A program made the position numbers and the translations under genes. DNA of 64,000 nt, taken from Burkholderia puraquae. GTDB lineage: Bacteria > Pseudomonadota > Gammaproteobacteria > Burkholderiales > Burkholderiaceae. The stretch lies in NCBI RefSeq assembly GCF_002099195.1, contig NZ_NBYX01000013.1:183173-247172 (forward strand), written 5' to 3'. Shown one piece after another: positions 61,142 through 64,000 of this stretch (position 1 is its first letter; every line of letters starts with the position of its first letter). Under the pieces are notes generated by a model that searched no databases, was not told the DNA's origin, and saw nothing but the letters and a program-made list of their open reading frames with translations.

Positions 61142-61594
61142 ATGTCGCGAAAGAACCGAGGCCGCACGCCGCTGACCAAGGAGATGCTGTTGCCGATGTC
61201 GGCGAGCGCCGTACGCAAGCTCTCGTTGGAAAATCATCTGATGCTGGCCGTGCTCAAGTCGGGCCAAGGGAACAAGGACGCGATGGTCTCGCTCCTGCGC
61301 GTGCTGTACATGACGTGGTTCCTGTCGGAAAGAACTGAACCGGTGACGGATGTCGCCACGTTGCTCGACGTCGAGTCGTCGCTGGAAACCAGCATCGAAG
61401 CAGCGGCTCAGGGGCTCGGTTGGCAACTGTCGGACGAGATCGTGTCGGCGATCGAGCACGTACTGCTCGGCTTTGACCGCTTGATCAGCTATGCGCCGAA
61501 GTACCGTTATCAGGAAGCGTGGGACCGCCTGTGTCGATTCGTGGCCTCGGAAAGGCAGTCGCCGCTGCCAGACAGTCAGCTTGGCAAGGTCTGA
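61142..61594 (+). CDS. small protein of unknown function
   Basis: A 150-residue, mostly helical protein from ATG 61142 (MSRKNRGRTPLTKEMLLPMS). The basic N-terminus and size are those of a small regulator, and similar sequences are sometimes called Fis-family in Burkholderia annotations, but I see no helix-turn-helix and do not adopt the name. It is followed 50 bp later by a winged-helix protein on the same strand. Confidence 0.6.
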   Translation: MSRKNRGRTPLTKEMLLPMSASAVRKLSLENHLMLAVLKSGQGNKDAMVSLLRVLYMTWFLSERTEPVTDVATLLDVESSLETSIEAAAQGLGWQLSDEIVSAIEHVLLGFDRLISYAPKYRYQEAWDRLCRFVASERQSPLPDSQLGKV

Positions 61595-61644
61595 CAATGG
61601 GACCGCGGCGGTGCGCCCGGTCCACTGGATAGATAACGAATCCA

Positions 61645-62028
61645 ATGAAGATGCGATCGCGAATCGATCTCGAAAGCAGTTCCCTCGCCCAACTGTCCCC
61701 GCTCGAGCAGGCCTTCCTGACCGAAGTGAGCCAGAGCGGCGCGTCCGACGCTGCGTTTAAGTTGGCCCTGCTGGCAGTCCCGTTGCTCAGCTTTACAGTA
61801 TGGCGGCCGTTGTCGATCGGCGATCTGGCCGATCGTGTAGGACTGTCGACCCGGCAAGCAATGCTGGCCGCCCGCGAGTTGGTGGAAATCGGTGCGCTCG
61901 GGCGGCGTCCGGGTGGATACCTCGGGTGCAAGCTGCAGTCGTACCGGCTGCGTGAGCGGTTTCGAGCGATCAAACTGTCGGCGTCGCTCGGACAGGAGCG
62001 AGACGCGCGATCTGCGGACAGCTTCTGA
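61645..62028 (+). CDS. winged-helix DNA-binding protein
   Basis: A 127-residue protein. A helix-turn-helix with wing is visible in LSIGDLADRVGLSTRQAMLAARELVEIGALGRRPGGYL. The protein has no effector domain. It may regulate the CDI operon or the neighbouring genes; that rests only on position. It forms a pair with the preceding 150-residue gene. Confidence 0.65.
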   Translation: MKMRSRIDLESSSLAQLSPLEQAFLTEVSQSGASDAAFKLALLAVPLLSFTVWRPLSIGDLADRVGLSTRQAMLAARELVEIGALGRRPGGYLGCKLQSYRLRERFRAIKLSASLGQERDARSADSF

Positions 62029-62067
62029 CATGATTGTTGACCAGATCGCAACCGAAGAGGGAATTCT

Positions 62068-62751
62068 ATGACTCGAACAAAAAGGAGCGTGAGCCATGAA
62101 GATCCGGCAACTGAGATTCAGCCCAAACGCGCTTGGTGGCGAGAGATGTCGAGTAAGGCCGTGGTAGCCATTGTGGCCTCGACTGGCGGCGTCCTGGCTG
62201 CAACCTACAACGATGCGCTAACCACTTTTATCAAGCCCGGCTTGGCCAACGCATGGGCATGGACTCAGGACCGCGTAGCCCCGATGGCCGACGACAAACT
62301 TATCGGGGTCGGTTTGACGTTTTACATCCCTCCGAATGTTGACAAAGGACGATCGGCCGAAGGCGTGAGCGTTACTCTCTGGCCCGAGCGTTGCAAGCGC
62401 CCGGGTGGCGTTTCCATCAAGAAGGCATATGGGGATGGCGAGCGAGATTCGTATACCAATGCGATCGTAGGTGTTTCATGCCGAGCGTCCGGTAGGACGT
62501 TGGTCACGCTCACTCCCGAGAGTGGGACTGCCGTAACGATATACGACGGGATCCCAAAGGACGGTGAGCAGATTGTATTTACCGGTGTGCCGGGGAGCTA
62601 TTACGCAGGGATCGTGTCGTTGTATTGGCTAGACAAGAAGATGCCTGATGGCCCATGGGTTCCAGTCAACAAATGCCAGCTTACGAACACGTGTGCGGAG
62701 GAGTTGCGTAAAGACGTTGAGCGCTTGGGAGGCGCAAATAATGTGAAGTAG
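62068..62751 (+). CDS. membrane-anchored protein of unknown function
   Basis: A 227-residue protein from ATG 62068 with GAAGAGGG upstream. A basic N-terminus is followed by one hydrophobic helix (AVVAIVASTGGVLAATY). The rest is a soluble beta-rich domain with three Cys residues (GVSCRAS; KCQLTNTCAEE). The last Cys pair suggests it faces the periplasm. No family was recognised. Confidence 0.6.
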   Translation: MTRTKRSVSHEDPATEIQPKRAWWREMSSKAVVAIVASTGGVLAATYNDALTTFIKPGLANAWAWTQDRVAPMADDKLIGVGLTFYIPPNVDKGRSAEGVSVTLWPERCKRPGGVSIKKAYGDGERDSYTNAIVGVSCRASGRTLVTLTPESGTAVTIYDGIPKDGEQIVFTGVPGSYYAGIVSLYWLDKKMPDGPWVPVNKCQLTNTCAEELRKDVERLGGANNVK

Positions 62752-63057
62752 GATGTGCGGCTGAGCGGTATCGTACCGGACCCGCGTGGACATGCGCCAC
62801 CTCCATAGCCGATGCGAGCATCAAGCAAATCCTCGAACCGATCGGGCACCCGGCGTCTTGAGATGAAGTTGCTGACCGTCGCGGTGCTGGGGGCCCGAGT
62901 GTGCCAGCGGCCCGACCGAGACTGTTCGATGTTCGCTGTCCGGTCAGTTGTGCGCGATTGTCGGAGGGAGCTCCCGGCCATTACGGGTCATTTGGAAAGC
63001 CGTGCTGAATGATGAAAAGGTGGTGTACATTCGACGCTGAATGGGCACTCGTCCCCG
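62752..63057. other. 306-bp stretch without a supported gene
   Basis: GC-rich sequence with only short frames. A stretch at 62793-62855 reads as an open frame ending in TGA that could be the tail of a decayed gene. Nothing is firm enough to name. Confidence 0.3.
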
Positions 63058-63069
63058 ATGGAGGAAAGC

Positions 63070-63804
63070 ATGGCGAACATACCGGCAATGCTTGCGGCCG
63101 CAGACGATATAAAGCAAAAGCTGGATGCGCTTCTCCTGCGGGCGAACGTACAAGATGCCGGCGAACATCGTGTTGCTGCGACGCTGTGTCTGACTATCGC
63201 TGAACAGTTTGCAGCAACATTGCACCTGATAAAGGGGGGCTTCTCGTCTCATGCACCGGTTATGGTGCGCTCCATGTTAGAGGGGTATGCGAACCTCTTG
63301 AATCTTGTCAAAGATCCCGAGTTTGTCAACCAGATCCGGTACGACAACGCTCGTGCCGATGTAGTCTTGTTCACGGAGTATGCTGCAAATCCGGAAATGC
63401 AGGATAACGCCGAGGCACAGAAGACGTTGGCTAAGTGGAAAGCAGACGCCGAGCCAGTACGCGAAGAACTTGAAACCAAGGGCTACGGCAAGCTCGACGT
63501 GTATCAACGATTTAAACAAGCAAACATTTTGCCCACATACGTGGCTTACCGCGTCTTTTGCTCGTTCACACACAATCAACTAACCACGTTGCTGGCGCGC
63601 CACGCGAGCCGCTTTGAACTCCGCTACCACTTTGAAGCGCCCGAAGAACTAACTGCGGGTCTGCTGAATGTTGCGATCTGCATCTTGTGCCAAGCAGTAG
63701 TGACTGCGTCGCACTACACGGACCTTGCCGACGCAGAATTGCGGCACGTGATTGACGAGGCTGATGCCACGTGGGGCGCAGTGTTGATTTTCACGCAGTC
63801 TTAA
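63070..63804 (+). pseudogene. DUF5677-like gene, 3' end replaced by an IS21-family end
   Basis: 244 codons from ATG 63070, which has GGAGG 5 bp upstream; the in-frame ATG at 63058 is weaker. The helical protein (LTIAEQFAATLHLIKGGFSSHAPVMVRSMLEGYANL) resembles DUF5677 proteins, which have unknown function. From about 63782 the frame enters what appears to be the terminal repeat of an IS21-family element, so the last residues (LIFTQS) and the stop are IS-encoded. The lost part may be short; whether the product still works is unknown. Confidence 0.6.
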
Positions 63805-64000
63805 CCCACCGTTTTCATCCGAATCTGACCCACCCCGAGATAGCCTAGTACATCTATTGCGGTGTGGATAACTCTTCGTTGCCTGCTGGTTTTGCTGCTC
63901 TCTTGCTCGTTGTCTTCGCCTTGGCAGAACTGGTCCTGAAGCGCCACGATTCATTGCCCGTTTCGACGATGTGGCAGTGATGGGTAACGCGGTCCAGCAG
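63782..64000 (-). mobile_element. IS21-family insertion sequence, partial
   Basis: The left border TGTTGATTTTCACGCAG followed by TTAACCCACC and a second GACCCACC looks like an IS21-type terminal repeat (TGT...; repeated ACCCACC). The istB 3' end lies inside on the minus strand. The element continues past the window. Confidence 0.75.
63854..64000 (-). CDS. istB: IstB-like IS21 helper ATPase, C-terminal part
   Basis: Read from the right edge on the minus strand, the frame gives LLDRVTHHCHIVETGNESWR and then FRTSSAKAKTTSKRAAKPAG before a TAG stop at 63854. LLDRxxHHCHIVETGN is the conserved C-terminal end of IstB. Forty-eight residues are visible; the AAA+ core and IstA lie outside the window. 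Confidence 0.85.
   Translation of the reverse strand: MLDRVTHHCHIVETGNESWRFRTSSAKAKTTSKRAAKPAGNEELSTPQ

Noticed and set aside
62752..63057. Remnant of another transposase
   Set aside because: A short open tail is present but shows no convincing transposase motif.

Overview
The window is GC-rich with long third-position-GC ORFs. Its gene content points to a Burkholderia cepacia complex chromosome: flhB-flhA-flhF-flhG-fliA, an SAH riboswitch before ahcY-metF, paired DUF2844/DUF3443 genes, an H-NS paralogue and a Burkholderia-type contact-dependent inhibition (CDI) locus. Species cannot be fixed from the sequence alone.

Core block (1-30.5 kb). It opens with the 3' end of cheZ, then a DUF2844/DUF3443 pair, a VOC protein, a small lipoprotein and a DUF805 membrane protein. 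The flagellar export/regulation operon flhB-flhA-flhF-flhG-fliA follows with overlapping genes. Next is the methyl-cycle operon ahcY-(YvlD-like)-metF behind an S-adenosylhomocysteine riboswitch. Housekeeping genes follow: amidase, dienelactone hydrolase, nitronate monooxygenase, a branched-chain amino-acid binding protein, an MFS transporter, a HugZ-like flavoprotein, H-NS, a cation efflux protein, Lrp/AsnC, an exonuclease plus metallo-hydrolase pair, and rlpA. rlpA lies behind a multi-hairpin RNA candidate. The conserved rsmI // yraN-diaA-dolP-cytochrome c neighbourhood ends at tRNA-Ala(CGC).

Accessory block (30.5-64 kb), starting directly after the tRNA. (a) 30.5-35.1 kb is a small integrative element: a ribbon-helix-helix/membrane gene pair under a 39-bp palindrome, an orphan zinc-ribbon protein, a 31-residue membrane peptide candidate, and an overlapping bactofilin-like/DUF2513-like/tyrosine recombinase operon behind a 13-bp inverted repeat. 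(b) 35.3-44.7 kb is a defence island: a Septu-like ATPase/HNH pair (AT-rich), a class 2 OLD nuclease/UvrD helicase pair (Gabija-like), a divergent GIY-YIG protein, and an unknown protein with an N-terminal Cys/His cluster. (c) 45-61.1 kb is a CDI (bcp/cdi) locus: a ~3,490-residue TpsA effector with a PD-(D/E)xK C-terminal toxin, a probable immunity protein, a three-helix membrane protein, a lipoprotein, a TPR protein whose N-terminus copies that of the transporter, the TpsB transporter, and a second lipoprotein. (d) 61.1-64 kb holds two small possible regulators, an unknown membrane-anchored protein and a DUF5677-like gene whose 3' end is cut by an IS21-family element that runs off the window.

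No CRISPR array, rRNA operon or complete prophage was seen. The best places to look for undescribed biology are the composite defence island, the TPR/BcpB chimera in the CDI operon, the mini-element at 31-35 kb and the structured RNA before rlpA.
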